The position numbers and the translations under genes are program-made. From contig JAKLMB010000009.1 in assembly GCA_022813625.1 (NCBI GenBank), positions 682,001 to 746,000 on the forward strand: a stretch of DNA of 64,000 nt. Reading direction: 5' to 3'. A model generated the notes under the pieces. That model worked only from the letters and a program-made list of their open reading frames with translations. It was not told where the DNA came from and ran no database searches. Positions 48,174-61,156 of this stretch are shown in pieces; the stretch's first letter is position 1, and each line of letters begins with the position of its first letter. This DNA is from Aaosphaeria pasadenensis (lineage: Eukaryota > Ascomycota > Dothideomycetes > Pleosporales).

Positions 48174-49961
48174 ATGAAGGTTAAAGACAGCAAGGCAGAG
48201 CAGAGAGAGCATGTAAGTATATATTCCATTTCCAGCTCGCACACGAGCGGGTGCTTCCAGGTAGATTGAATGTTGACGTGAAAACAGGCCACACAGCATG
48301 ACTCTGGCGATAAAGAGCTCAGCGCGCTTGACGTCGAGCAAATCGCAGCCAGCGCAGACAAAACCGCACCGCAGGAAGACGTAAAAGACGACAAGGAAAC
48401 ACGCCGGATAATCCGCAAGATCGACCTGAGACTCCTACCGACACTGGCAGTCATCTACGCCTTCGCGTTGATCGACCGCGTCAATCTGCCGAATGTGAGT
48501 CCTCGCTGTTCCATCATCCACATGGACGCCGTTTTTTGTGTGATCGGGGAGTTGACTTGAGGGGGCAGGCGCGTATTGCGGGTATGGATGAGGATCTTGG
48601 GTTGTCGATCGGGTCGCGGTACTCGATATTGACGATGATCTTTTTCATACCTTATATCATCTTTCAGTTCCCGGCTAATATAGTCATTCGGAAGTTGGGG
48701 CCTGCTGTGTGGCTTCCGTCGTTGGTGGTGGCTTGGGGTGCGGTGAGCATCGGGATGGGGTTTGTGACGGATTGGACTCAGGCGGTTGGGTGTCGTATCA
48801 TTCTTGGTATCCTCGAGGTATTCATCTTTCTTCCTGTCTTTCCTAATGATGTGTGTATGCGATATGCTGACGGCGTCTCAGGCAGGATATTATCCAGGAT
48901 GTGTCTTTCTGCTCAGTTGTTGGTACGTCCGCTTTGAGATCCAGAAACGATTTTCTGCTTTTTATCTCCTCGCACTCCTGGCGTCTGGATTCTCCAACAT
49001 CCTGGCGTGGGGGCTTAGTGAACTCAAGGGAAAGGGGGGCTTGAATGGATGGCAGTGGATCTTCGCAATTGTATGTAACATCTCCGCTTTCTTACATCGT
49101 TCATAAAACGATGAAGTACTGACAACCCCACAGGAGGGCGCCATCACCATCGTGCTCGGCTTCTTGGGCTACGCAACGATAGTCGACTTCCCCGACAAAG
49201 CCACGAAGCCCAGTCTCGTAACCCGTAAACCGTTCCTGACCGCCCGACAGTCTGAAATCATTCTCGCACGCATCCAGCGTGACCGGGGCGACGCCGTAGT
49301 CGACACGCTGACGTGGAAGAAGATCCTCTTCCACCTCCGGGACTGGAAGATCTGGGAGTTCGCCTGGCTGTACTTCCTCAACAACGTAGTGGCCTACTCG
49401 TTCGGATACTTCCTGCCCATCATCCTGCGCAACGACATGGGGTACTCGGTCGCGATGAGCCAGATCCTCTCCTTCCCGCCGTACGTCGTCGCAGCCGTGT
49501 GGATGTTCTGCACTGCATGGGTCGCGGACCGGTACCGCAAACGTGGCGCCGTCATCATCTTCAACTGCGCGACGGCCATCATCGGCGTGTGCATGATGGC
49601 GTACGTGGAGAACGAGGACGCGCGCTACGCCGGCGTCTTCCTGGGCGTCAGTGGCGCCAATTCAAATGTCCCGAGCCTGCTGAGCTACATGCACAACAAC
49701 ATTGTCGGGCAGATGAAGCGCAGCATCGCCAGTGCTCTGCTCATTGGTGGCGGCGCGTGTGGCGGCATCGCGGCGGCGAACATCTTTCGAGAGCAGGATG
49801 CGCCGGAGTATGTGCCCGCCATGGCGGTCGTGATTGCGACTCAGGCATTGACGATTCTGCATGTCGGGAAGAACTTTTGGTTCTATTCGAGGGCGAATAG
49901 GAGGGCGGAGAGGGGGGAGATAGTGTTGGAGGGTCAGGTTGGGTTTAGACAGACACTGTAG
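48174..49961 (+). CDS. MFS transporter, anion:cation symporter (allantoate permease) type
   Basis: Five exons: 48174-48212, 48288-48494, 48569-48817, 48882-49070, 49134-49961; 503 aa. An acidic cytoplasmic N-terminus leads to RKIDLRLLPTLAVIYAFALI-DRVNLPNARIAGMDEDLGL, the typical start of the Dal5/Tna1 family. Twelve helices can be traced, with AGYYPGCVFLLSCWYVRFE in helices 4-5, the long central loop RQSEIILARIQRDRGDA, FGYFLPIILRNDMGYSVA and NIVGQMKRSIASALLIGGGA. The family imports carboxylates, vitamins, ureides or dipeptides with protons. The substrate of this member cannot be read from sequence. All introns (63-75 nt) are phase 0. Confidence 0.9.
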
Positions 49962-51937
49962 ATTGGACGTGGGCTGGGAGGCACGTCGTCCTTGACAGCC
50001 TCGAAATGCATATTCGTAGATGTCTCCAGTGTGATTTCTTCGCCCGCATTTCAAGTGCTTGTGAGACTTTTGCGGATCGATGCTGATACCCTACTATATC
50101 ATCCGCACGACCTTGCTTGGGTAGAGTCTGGTTGGAAGAATCCATATCGTCGTCTTCATTGAACATCTCTGTCACCCATCCCCCCAAATCGCCTGACATC
50201 GAAGGCGAATTACTCATCTTCGCCCAGCAACAGTATCAAATACGTTATCATTATTTGCAGCAATACGACAACGTAGGTGCAGCCAAGCGCGTGTTCCATA
50301 TAATACCTTGGAAACCCGTTTTCGCTTACGGGTATAAGACACATAGTTAATATACCGGTCTCGTGAACCCTCCTTCCCAAGGACTTGGATCCGTCGATAT
50401 TGTACAAGTTAATGAAAAGTACGTAAAGATACCTTCCGTCCGTTTATTGGAAAACTGGGGAAGTGTCGCGTTTGGGTAGGAAAATGGTCATGAGTCAACT
50501 TGAGCAATAAGGTCTCGCTCTGCTGGGGACATTGGCGCGGAGAAAGGCTTTCCATCTCCGAATCTCGACGAGATTCAGAACGGGTAGGATTTGGCGTCGG
50601 TGGAACTGGTTCGAAGACGTATCCTACTGTCTAGAATGGTAATGAGGTCCGCCTGTTCTTGGCCTCCTTCCTGGAGTCACGGAATCATGTCGGCGCGACT
50701 TTCATGGTGAGCATGAAAACAATGCTCTCTCCCGTGAGCAGGTTTTAAGTGTTCGAGATGGATGCCGAGCCCAGGTCAATTGTGGTCAAGACGAGATCTG
50801 GCAGTCAACGTGCTATGGATTCCGCGAGCTAGAAGAGAGCAATTGAGCAAGAAGTCATGCTTCGAAGCGGTCCTCTAGACTTTGGATGTAGCTACACCGT
50901 CGTCTCGGCGTCTGCGCGTGATAGCGAATATGAGAGAGATAGTGGAGCGCTTTGTGCAGTGGACGACGCAGTATTATCATGCCAGAATGAGATGGACGTG
51001 TATGAAGTGATATTTGTTGTACCGAGATGCTGCCGACGATGTGGTGCCATTACAATATTCATTTTCCTGAATGGTCATGGTTTGCCTGGTTTGTAATGAA
51101 GAAGGGTGGACATGATGATAGGTGGTGGATTGTAAATGTACAAAGATCGGATGGTGAATGTCGATGGTGAACACTGCGCCACAGCTCTGATTGGCTGGAT
51201 TGTTCCTGTGGCCACTAACTTTAACTCCACCTCCATCCACCTCGTAACCGCAAGCACAACGACTCAACATAGAGAACAGCGTCTATTGGGAGGTAGTACT
51301 CCCCGGAATTTACTGAATCATTATTCTCATCATTATTGCTGAATGATGCTTGTTGCCACACCATAAAGTGAGTTATCATGGCCTCTTTGCAGTGATTATT
51401 CTGTTGTGAGTCTTCGGTGTTGATGCGCGCGTTTGAGCAGATTATTTTGCCATGATTCCCCACTTGGTGCCCTCGGAGAGACATGGACTGTTCCACCTTC
51501 ATCCTCTTACCCACCAAGTGCAACCCACTGCCACCCCGCCCACCAGGCCAGACCCCCAAACTCCCCATCATTCTACAGCAAACGGAACAGAGCAGAACAC
51601 AATTCCCACTGGAAATAGAATAGAAGAAAAATAGAACAGTGGATATTGCCATCAATCATGGGACGATTCGACCATCTACGTCCCCAATCATTGGTCTATT
51701 CCCCCTCCTTCGATTGAAAGCCTCGTCCGTTAGGGCTCGTTCTTCATAACGACGGCAGTAACCGACCGTCTTGGCCATGACCCTTAGCCCCGGCTTGAGG
51801 AAACGTGCTCACTATTCCCATATTGCAATTAAAACTGCCATGGCATCTCTACTTTTGTTCCACTTCAGTCCTATTTCAATCCGACAAGTCGCTTCCTTTC
51901 AATTGCAAATGCGGTAGCCCATTGCGTTGCTGAAAAC
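49962..51937. other. Intergenic between MFS and ferric reductase genes
   Basis: 2.0 kb with only short frames of no protein character. The FRE promoter should lie at the right end. Confidence 0.5.
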
Positions 51938-54092
51938 ATGGCCGCCGCGATTATCGACAGTCACCATCTGGTGGCGCGACAGCACATCCAGGACCACAAT
52001 GCCAACAACACCTACAAGTATTACTGGGGATACGCCAGCCGTGTTATCCCTTGCAAAAATGATGTCGGAAGTTGCCAGTATCTCGATGCAGTTTATTGGA
52101 TGCACACAGTATCCATGCTGTACACCTTCATCCTGTGGGCAGTCATTGGTGGCATCCTCCTCTTCTTCATCTTCTGGAGGCTGTTCCGACCCCATCGAGC
52201 TCCAACTGCACTTGTGGCAGGAGAGTACAGCAGCAAGCAAAGCTTCTATTACCGGGCCAGAAGAGCATTGGCGTCAGGAACGCGACAATACTTGGGCTCT
52301 GAAGGCGTTGGCCGATTCTTCCCTTACACCACCAAACTCCAGGTTCTCATCCTCGCCATCATTTGCATCTATTTGACTATTTTCTCGTAAGTAAAGTCCA
52401 TCAATTCGTGAGACATATCAATTGACAAATCATAGATTTGTTGGCATCGTGTACAAGACCTGGATCACCCCAGTTAAGGGCAGCGACAAATTCAATACCC
52501 GGACAGGCCTGGGTGGCTTCAGCGACCGCCTCGGTGCTCTTGCATATGCCCTCACCCCATTGACGATCGCTCTATGCTCCCGGGATTCCATTCTCAGTCT
52601 CTTGACCGGTATTCCGTACCAACATTTCAACTTCCTGCACCGATGGACGGGCCGCATCATCCTCGTGCAATCGTTCATCCATACCATCGGATGGACCATC
52701 ATCGAAGGCAAGCTGTACCAGCCTCAACCCAAGGTCTACACGACCTTCATCAAGCAGAAGTATATGATCTGGGGAATCGTCGCTCAGGGTTTCATCACCT
52801 TCTTGTTTGTTTTCAGCCTCAGGCCTGTCATCCGCTGGACTGGCTACGAGTTCTTCCGGAAAACACACTACCTTGTAGCTGGGCTGTACCTGGGAGCCTG
52901 CTGGGGCCACTGGAACCAGCTGGCATGCTGGATGATTGCCTCGCTCGGCATACTCGGCATTGACCTGGGACTTCGTTTCGTGCGAGTCTGCGCCATTCAT
53001 CTTGGATACAAGGACGGCAACCAGGGCATTGGCTTCCGGCCTATCTCCTCCAAGGTCGAGGTATTTAAGGATCCATCCGGTACGATCGTGCGCATGTCTT
53101 TCACACACAACCACCAGCCATGGAAGATTGGTCAACACTTTTACCTGACATTCCCCGAATTGAGCATCTGGCAATCCCATCCATTTACGCCTGCATCTGT
53201 TCCCCCAACGACCCTTGTGCCTCCAACCCATACATATATCATCCGCGCCCGCAATGGAGAGACAGGTAAACTCGCCGCCCTCGCAGAGTCCGCTTCTCAA
53301 GAAAAGGATACCCCTATCACGGAGACTCCGGTGGTCCTTCTAGGGCCGTACGGACGCTCCGTCCTTGACCACGAAACATCCAACATTCTTGCCATCGCCG
53401 GAGGCACAGGTATTTCCTTCACCCTCCCCGTCGTCATGAACGCCCTCGCCGACCCAACCAACCACACCCAAAACATCGAAATGATCTGGGTAATCCGCCA
53501 CATCGAGAACCTCGCTTGGCTCGCCCCAGAACTCCTCGCCCTTAAAGAACAGCTCTCGCACCCCAACTCCTCGCCCATTCCCTCATCCTCTGCCGCATCC
53601 ACCGACGAAAAGGCGATCCTAGAACCCACCACCACAGCACATTCCACAAAGCGCTTCCGCATCCGTATCTTCGTGACCCGCTCCCCAGAAACGCGCACGC
53701 ACATCCACCCAGCCGTTGCCCCCTCATCCGATCCCAACACCCCCGCCCCACCAACCAAGGACCTCGAAATCTCCTCATCCTCCTCCTCCACCAACTCTTC
53801 CGCCATCAACCACGCCCCCACCCACTCCAACCTCGTCCAGACCCTCCTCACACCACACCCCAACTTCACAGTCACCTGTCTCGACCACACACATCCAGAC
53901 ATGTCGACCATCCTCTCCACCTTCCTCGATGAGACGGTCGCGAGCGGACGCACGACGGTCGTGGGGTCTGGCCCCGCGATGCTGGGAACAGACATCAGAA
54001 GGGCTGTTGCTCAAAGGAATGATGTCGGCGGTGTTTGGAGGGGCGACGAAAAGGGCGATGTGAGCTGTGTTTGGGATGATCGATTGGGTTGA
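51938..54092 (+). CDS. Ferric/cupric reductase transmembrane protein (FRE family)
   Basis: Two exons, 51938-52386 and 52436-54092; 701 aa, start in context AACATGGCC. An extracellular N-terminus with Cys, one helix (YTFILWAVIGGILLFFIFW), and then the ferric reductase core. Four heme-ligating histidines show the H-x13-H pattern twice: His218/His232 (FLHRWTGR, SFIHTIGW) and His294/His308 (KTHYLVAG, WGHWNQ). The FAD motif HPFT is at 398-401. NADPH motifs are GPYG (453-456) and GGTGIS (472-477). A Ser/Thr/Pro-rich insert (about 540-620) interrupts the NADPH lobe, and GSGPAMLGTDIRRAV ends it. The protein reduces extracellular Fe3+ or Cu2+ with cytosolic NADPH ahead of uptake. No permease or siderophore gene is adjacent. 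Confidence 0.93.
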
Positions 54093-55063
54093 AAAGCATT
54101 CACGATTCGAAGGATGATGAAGGGGTGTGGCATGGGAATTGGAGTTTCAGAATTGGTTTTATATACCCACTTTACTTTTGAGGTTTTTCTCATGATGATG
54201 GAATAGAAATGCATTCCTTGTCTTCTTGCACGTCTCCTTTTTTATCGTTTACATTTTTGATTGGCTTTACGGAGCAATTGTGATTGTGCTTCTGATCTTG
54301 ATGATTGTACATACGACATCCCTAAGACTGCTTTTGCTTGATGAGTCTCCCTGCAGCTATTACACATACACATGAACTGAAACATTCCATCTCATCTACC
54401 AAGACATGTCACTGACCGAGATAACTTACTAAATGAGACAATTCACCAACCAAAACAATCCACTGCCCACGACAGTCCACCACCCCTTCATATCTAACAC
54501 CTTCCCTACTTGTCCGATGCAACACATGTGCATTACACACGTCTACACTCTCTCATCGCGCGCTCCCACAATATCTACGGCAGAGCCCTAATGGTTTTGT
54601 CAATTAGTACAAGCCATATGTGTGTATATGCTGTTAATCCAATGTTGTGCGTTGCCCCTTTCTTGATTCAAAGAGTAAGGGGTTTGGCCGTTCACGTAAA
54701 GGGCAATCCCTTCCGACTCCCTCGGACTTGATCTCAGAAGTGCGGCTGTCAAGATGCATGGATTAGTATTGCAGGCCGATCATTACTGAGCCGTGTACTG
54801 CTTCTGTAATCAACATACCGGTGGATGTATGATCAGTATTCACACATATGACGAACGCGAGGGAGTCGCTTATCAAGGATTATATGTACGCACGTATGTA
54901 CATGTCCATTACTTGGATTTACTTTTCGCAGAGACTAGATCAAAGACAAGACGTCCTCCCTTCCCATTCTTGATTTAAAGTGTCATGACATTCATTATAG
55001 AGCACTCTCGCTCTCCCGCACCCAGCTCAAACCCTCTCTATGCATTCACTTCAACCAAATCCA
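54093..55063. other. Convergent 3' region between FRE and P450 genes
   Basis: Tail-to-tail spacer; AT-rich with no supported gene. Confidence 0.5.
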
Positions 55064-56773
55064 CTACGACTCTGTCCGGGGCCGGAACTGCAGCATGGGC
55101 CCATCCTTCATGCTGGCAAACCGATCCTCAATCTGGTACTCACTCGGCCTCGACCTCCCATTCTCAAGATCGGCTCCACCAGCTCCGAGGGTAGTGCCCG
55201 GCGCAAGACGCATATCGTACAGGAACAGCACCCTCGCAATCGTGACAGTCAACTCTACGTACGCGAGCCCCTTGCCAATGCAGCCGCGGGGCCCGACGCT
55301 GAAGGGGCAGAAGGCAGCGTGTGCGTCCGTGAGGTGTGCGTGCATGGGGTTGGACTCCGGGTCCGGCAGCCAGCGCTCCGGGACGTAGTCGAAGGGCCGC
55401 GGATAGTAGTCTGCGTTGTGGTGGATCGCGTAGTGGGGGACTCCGACGTCGACGCCCGCGGGGACGTGGTGGCCGTCGATGTCGATGCCGCCGGGGAGGA
55501 CTTGACGGGGGAGGGCGCCCGCGACGGGCGGTGTCATGCGCATGCTTTCGTCGATGCAGGCGCGGAGGTAGTTGCATTTGTGGAGGGTGGGGCCCGTGGC
55601 GATTTGCTCGACGTCGGTGAAGGTGCTGCGGATCTCGTGGGTGAGGCGGTGGAGGGCGGTCGGGTTCTGCGCGAGGTAGAAGAATGTGCCGGCCATTGCT
55701 GTGGAGGTGGTGTCGGATCCGGCGATGATGAGGAGGTTGGATTCGCCCCAGAGCTCGTCCATGCTGAAGCCTTTGCCGGTTTCGGGGTCTTTGGCGTTCA
55801 GGAGGTAGTAGAAGAAATCCTTTCGGTCGACGTCGAGACCCATTTTGGTCCTCTCCATGGCTTGCGATTTGCTGTACTGCATGTACTGGCCTCGCTGTGC
55901 GGCAATCTTGCGGAAGAGGATCTTGTCGAGATGCCAATTGTGGATGGTAAGATGGGTTCCGCACTGAATGGAGTTAGAGTTGGTGCCGCCATCACTTTGC
56001 GAGTATGCATTATACGATGAGACTTACGATGAGATGCCTATGGGCGGCATTGCCAACCAGATCGACCGCAAAACGGTTTGTCGGACTCTCCAACATGCCG
56101 AACGCTTTACCGAAAACCAGATCACCCATGATATCAAACACAAGCCAGTTGCACCAATTGGCAGCGTTCCACATCGGTCTCCAGCCCTCTGGGTCGCTGC
56201 CTGTGCCTTTCTCTCCGCCGCCTTCCGCGAGCATGCTGCATCCCGCTCTTACGTTGGCGAGGATGTACTTCTCGAGAGACTTGATCGCTCCGTCGCTGAA
56301 AGCGTGGCTGATTACTCGCCTCTTGCGTGCATGTTGCATCTTGTCGATGCTGCTGTGCACGTTCACGGTCTTCTTGTTGGCCGGGAAGGCAGTGTAGAAG
56401 TCTGCTTTCCTGACATTGCTGCGGAATCCATAGATGGACTTGAGCGCGGTGGTCGACTTGAAGGAGAGCTGATTGGGGCCAATGCGGACAACTGGTCCAT
56501 ACCGCTCATGAGCGCGCTGGTAGCATAGATGTCGAGAACCGCGATATGCGTACCATGTTAGGTAGATATCTGTCACACGTGCTAGAGGCGGGCCGGGGTA
56601 CTTTGCCAGTGGGTGCAAGGTGAGGCGGTAGGTGACTACGGAGAATACCTAAATCGTCATGAGTAGGGAAGAATCGAGTTGTAGGGAGTAGCACCAACAT
56701 AAAGCCCGACGATGCAGAAAAATGCAGCAAACGTCAGATAAGGAGATAACAAGATAGTCCACACGAAATGCAT
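55064..56773 (-). CDS. Cytochrome P450 monooxygenase
   Basis: Three exons: 56699-56773, 56028-56648, 55064-55963; 531 aa. A hydrophobic anchor (ILLSPYLTFAAFFCIVGLY) precedes LHPLAKYPGPPLARVTDIYL, the usual Pro-rich hinge. The C-helix has KMQHARKRRVISHAFS. The I-helix is AGSDTTS (313-319), the K-helix ExxR is E371-SMR374, the PERF-type motif is PERW, and the heme loop FSVGPRGCIG carries the Cys460 ligand. This is an intact microsomal class II P450, similar in pattern to fungal benzoate-hydroxylase-like or toxin-tailoring P450s. The substrate is unknown, and no reductase or biosynthetic core gene is adjacent. Intron 1 (50 nt) contains an in-frame stop, so splicing is required. Confidence 0.92.
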
Positions 56774-59165
56774 TTTGAAAGGATATGTACCCTTCGTGGG
56801 AATCGTACAGATAGCGAGACATCCTCATGAAGGGGAGCATGACGTTTTATAGGGAGGGAGACGGTCATTGTCAAGATCACTTCCGCCCACGTCCATCCGG
56901 ACAGCTCCTCAAGTCCCTACAGTTACCACAGGATGAAAGAGATTTTGTCATGTTATACCCCGCTACGCGTCTGGATAGGTCAGCAGGCTCGACGGTGAAA
57001 TTTCGATCGTGACGGTGTTACACGGGGGATGTTGGGTATATGATACGGCTGATGGCGGTTAAACGCGGATACACCTGCTTCGCTCCCAAGTTTGTGCACG
57101 TGAGCGGTTCGTCGGCGGATATTCAGGTCGTCGGACAAAAACTAATCAAGATCGGGGCTCTCCGGATAGGATGGAGGCGGGACTACTAGAGGATACTCGT
57201 GGTATTTCCCCAGACCTCCGGAGGTTTAGATACACGAGTGGACCGTTGCCGCATGTACGAGCGTGTAGATATGTACATGCACAGTAAGCTTGTTCAACCG
57301 ACCGTTGAGCTGCCAAATTCTGCATGGCGCCCCGATATGGCGCCCGTTACGGTAGGATTGTGTCGTAAATGTTGGAAACAATAAATCTACCGAGAATAAT
57401 ATACGCTCAAATGACCAAAATGAATCACGATGTGCATTCCAATTGAAAATACTGAGCATCTTTTCACCAAGAAAACAGCCCCCGCACTTGAACACATGAG
57501 GTACCTTCAGAATGGTTCGCCTTGTCGCTATACAACACGTGCTCCTATAGTGCCATCTGAACTGGCCATGGTTAACGTGTTTACAGGGTGAAAATGTTTA
57601 CTCATTGGCAGGATTTGCGTGGCACATGCGATACCAATGATATTTCTCATCATTGTGCACTGCGCTTGTCAAAAGCCGTCGGCCTATAATCTACCCGCAA
57701 CCGCAACTCTCACGACCACCGCTGAGTTGCTAAGGCGTTTCGCTGTTCATGCGAGACGCATTCTTCACATTAAGCATGAAACATGAGCACTCTATGATCT
57801 CAGACTATTCAATATGAGTGTCACACTTTATCTAACGGTCTGCAATTGACACAGGAGAAAGGCCCCGGTTTGTTTGTTGTACCATCACCCAAGTGCATTT
57901 TCGAACAGTTCGGCAGAGTTGACGTTATAATCTAATGCAATATTGAGATAATGTGAACTGTTCATCCTGGGAACATCTCTATCTAACTGAACGCAATTTC
58001 CGATAGATGCACAATCCTGCAAAGCGACTTTGGTACAAATGCTAGAGATGAGCCTCACAAGGTCGACGTTGTCCATTGCTTGACTTGTGGGGTACGCATC
58101 TCCAGCGACATGGTACATCTATCGTACAACCAATTCCGTCAATTCGCTATAGCCTAATCGCAAACTCGTAATTCGATAGTTAGTTACTGTATACCATTGC
58201 GCCACAGAATGATGAAACTGTTTATGATCAGAATGACGTTTACTGTCCAGCAGCAAATGTCCATAGATCACAGGGCATCTCCATCAAGCAAATTCTCCTT
58301 CTTTGGATTCTTCCCTTTTTGACCCAGAGTCAATAAACGTTGTGTTGTTTCAATTCTCGACGACGCCTTGAACTCAATTGCGTGTTGCATAAGCTGCATC
58401 TCTGTTGATCTTGCGCACAAGGATGCATAATCCCGATACCCATGCACTAGCAGTAGACCACCACCAAGGTAGCAAACAAATACTAGGCATCAAGAAGTGG
58501 GCTCGGAATAAAGCAGATCACGAAGTCGCAGCAGTGATAGTGAATTGTTTGGGTAAGAGTCATAAATTGCTGCTCAGCTTGAGCTAGAAACCAACAGAAC
58601 GAAAATATGTCTGGTTTGACTTGTGTTTCTCTTTGGATGAAGAAAGTTCTTGATTCTTCCACAGAGGCGATGACCAGTGACAATTCGACCAGCTTCGCAA
58701 AAATGCATGCCGATTCCGTGTTTACAATGAGCGCTTCTGCACGTCCGATTGCTAGAGGCACGGGCTGGCTGTTCATTGTTCATTGTTTGCTTAAGGTATC
58801 AATTCTATACAACTTTCTCTATTCTACTTCGGTGGGAGTGAAAGGAATGGTGCTGGCAGGCAGACTTGCTTCTTGTTGCTTTGCTTTACAATGCAAGTTT
58901 ACGTATCTGCGTGTTTGCGCCGACAGCGTCAGTGTAGTGAATCTTAATGTACTGATGGCATATATCAAGATGATAACCCTTCACTGGGTTGCAAAATAAA
59001 TATCATCCATACTTTCAAGTAGTTTCCTACCTTATCGACTTTTATCTCTCTTCAATCTGCCCCTGTGCCTCCATATTCTCCTAGTCTGTGGCTCCGTACT
59101 TGTTGTCTCATCCGATCTCTGTTGCTGATATTTTGTTACCCAGATTCATCCAAAATTCTCGTGAA
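56774..59165. other. Gap between P450 and protease genes
   Basis: 2.4 kb, the longest unexplained stretch in the right half. A 77-codon minus frame (57885-58118) and a 130-codon plus frame (58607-58999) are open but show no family or coding signature that I can defend. Confidence 0.4.
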
Positions 59166-61156
59166 ATGGCTCAGGTACAGTCTTTCGATATTATGACTTG
59201 CTCTCACAAGGTTTTCTAACCATTCCAGTATCCCCAACGTGTCCCAGGTTGTGACCCAAAGATGCCACCAAACAGTGTAAGTATCCCCCCTCTTTTCTAA
59301 CGAACACCTCCTGAATCCGTTCACAGTCTCCATCGATGAGCTTAAATGCTCTCTTCGAACATCATACTGGATCGGAAGCAAAACGACAAGCCATGTATTC
59401 ATCGGAACAAGACTTTGAGATTGACACAAAGTACCCGTATCGAAGGGGTTGGCCAAAACTACCCCCGGAGCCGGTCATCTCGGCGCACCAGAATCTTTGC
59501 GAGATATTTCCCAACCATTACGAGCGCCTGGAATCGGCCAGACACTTTCTCGCCCTTGTTGGTATTGGCCGCGATATACCTGTGAAGTTCGACGTCCGCG
59601 TCCCCAGCGGCATCCCATACGACGCGGCGATGGGCCGCCGATTTCTAACACTAGTAATTTCGCCTGCCTATATTGGCGATTTGGAGAAAATGTTACCGGC
59701 CAAGAAGATGTCGGTCAAACAGTTGATATGGCGCCTACGTCAATTTCTAATGACCCGACGTGACACAAGTGGTGTCATGATTGAAATCATAGAAGCCGAC
59801 GCTCTATCTGGAAATATGCTCCAACCAATATCTCTCGAACAGGGAGATACCACCGATCGCTTGAAGCCTTATGCCTCCGAAGTCTTGAGCAGGTTCCTGC
59901 TGGAGCGAAAATGGCTTGCGTTTGGATTCATGAGTAGTGGCTCGAAGCCCACCATTGTAATCGTCGCTTCAGATGCGTATGAGGATCATTGGTGGAACGA
60001 TACCATCCCACAAATGCGAACATGGCTTGACGGGCAGCCTATAAAGTTCGACGTAGGGCTATACTTTCAGAGCTCCCTCCAACTTTCGGGCACGGGTCCG
60101 CAGTCAGTACCTTCGTCTATGCTCACAACCAATCGAGCTAAGCGTGAGATTGAAATGGGGTCTGAAATCGGATTTATGGATGAAGATAAGACGGCCTTGT
60201 ATACGTCTGGTACGCTGGGGGGGGGGGGTGCGTATCTCTCGAGGACGACAACGGGAATCGAATGCGATGTGGATTAACCAACTACCACGTCATTCAATGC
60301 AAGGCAATACATGAGGGTAAGTGTGTACTTGAGGTATATACCGTTCATTCACTAAACTCAACAGATTGTGCGAATGACCCAGAGCGCGCACTACCTTTTA
60401 CGCCCGATCCAGTCGCCCCGATCAAGATTATCTCACCCGCAAGATCAGCATTTACCTATGGAAAATATTTCCTGATGGGAAATGTTCTTGCGGGATCAGG
60501 AAAGAGGTCTAGAGTCCAATCCGAACAACCAGAGGCTGAAAGAAATGAAAGAAAATGGAATCAAGTCATGCAGATTTCCTCTCGACTGGGCTCTAATAAG
60601 GTTACTGGACGATATCGAAATGAATAACACGGTTCGAGACTTACCGTTACCGAGTGCACCAACAACCGATTTGAAGAACGGACAGCCCGTAGACAAATGG
60701 TCTCATCTGGGCTCTCAAGGACCACAAGAATTAATGGTGGCAAAGAGAGGCTCGGTAACTAGGTGGACGTTCGGGATGTTACGCCTGGATAGCGTCTTCT
60801 ACATCAATCCAAACTTGGAAATTGCGGAAGGCTACGAGTACACTTTATCGGACTGCGGAGTCTGTTATGTCGTGTACTGCGGGAAGAACGAACATTTTAT
60901 GGAGCATGGGGACTCCGGAAGTATCGTCCTTGACGCCAAAACGGGCAAGTGGTTGGCACATGCGTTTGGCGGTTTCATCGATACCCGGTACGGACTGGTA
61001 ACGCCAATCTATGCAACAATCGAGGATATCGAGCAAAGGACTGGACATACAGTTGTTAGTCCTGAACGCGAGGAGATCGACTGGGATGGACGTCTCCATA
61101 AACCGAGCCCGGAGCGCTTACCGCAAGAAGAGGATTGGCCTATGACGGGTATGTGA
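59166..61156 (+). CDS. Trypsin-like serine protease with novel N-terminal domain, frame interrupted at a G12 run
   Basis: Exons 59166-59174, 59229-59276, 59327-60316, 60365-60506, 60574-61156. The first three give MAQYPQRVPGCDPKMPPNS then SPSMSLNALF. Residues about 55-270 form an uncharacterised domain (RRGWPKLPPE, FLTLVISPAYIGDL, WRLRQFLMTRRDT, SDAYEDHWWNDTIPQMRTWL). A chymotrypsin-fold domain follows: GTLGG, RCGLTNYHVIQ (catalytic His340), RFPLDWALI (Asp401), EHGDSGSIVLD (Ser511), then FGGFIDTRYGLVTPI. The numbers assume one extra G. The run of 12 G at 60217-60228 puts the two halves in different frames; 10 or 13 G would join them into 589 or 590 aa. Intron 60507-60573 (donor GTCTAG) is required to align LDWALI. 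No signal peptide, so likely intracellular. Confidence 0.75.
60217..60228 (+). repeat. Homopolymer G12 inside the protease gene
   Basis: Twelve consecutive G directly after ACGCT. They encode the Gly run of the conserved GTLGG entry to the protease domain. As written the frame ends 49 bases later (TAA at 60275-60277). Confidence 0.95.

Noticed and set aside
52572..53300. 242-codon minus-strand open frame
   Set aside because: Shadow of the ferric reductase coding exon.
53297..53995. 232-codon minus-strand open frame
   Set aside because: Antisense to ferric reductase exon 2, which has heme, FAD and NADPH motifs in the plus frame.
55040..56020. 326-codon plus-strand open frame
   Set aside because: It is the antisense shadow of GC-rich P450 exon 3. 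The minus strand has all P450 motifs in order, while the plus frame has none.
51938..56773. Ferric reductase plus P450 as a secondary-metabolite cluster
   Set aside because: No synthase, siderophore enzyme or pathway regulator is adjacent; two oxidoreductases side by side are not enough.
57885..58118. 77-codon minus-strand frame
   Set aside because: Open and of balanced composition but isolated, without splice-linked neighbours, family match or coding-type codon bias.
58607..58999. 130-codon plus-strand frame containing SARPIARGTGWLF
   Set aside because: A fleeting likeness to the start of trypsin-like domains, but nothing downstream matches a protease core, so it cannot be claimed as a protease relic.
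60252..60268. GGGAATCGAATG as a tRNA T-arm
   Set aside because: It resembles a B box but lies inside the protease coding sequence and has no pairing stem or acceptor arm around it.
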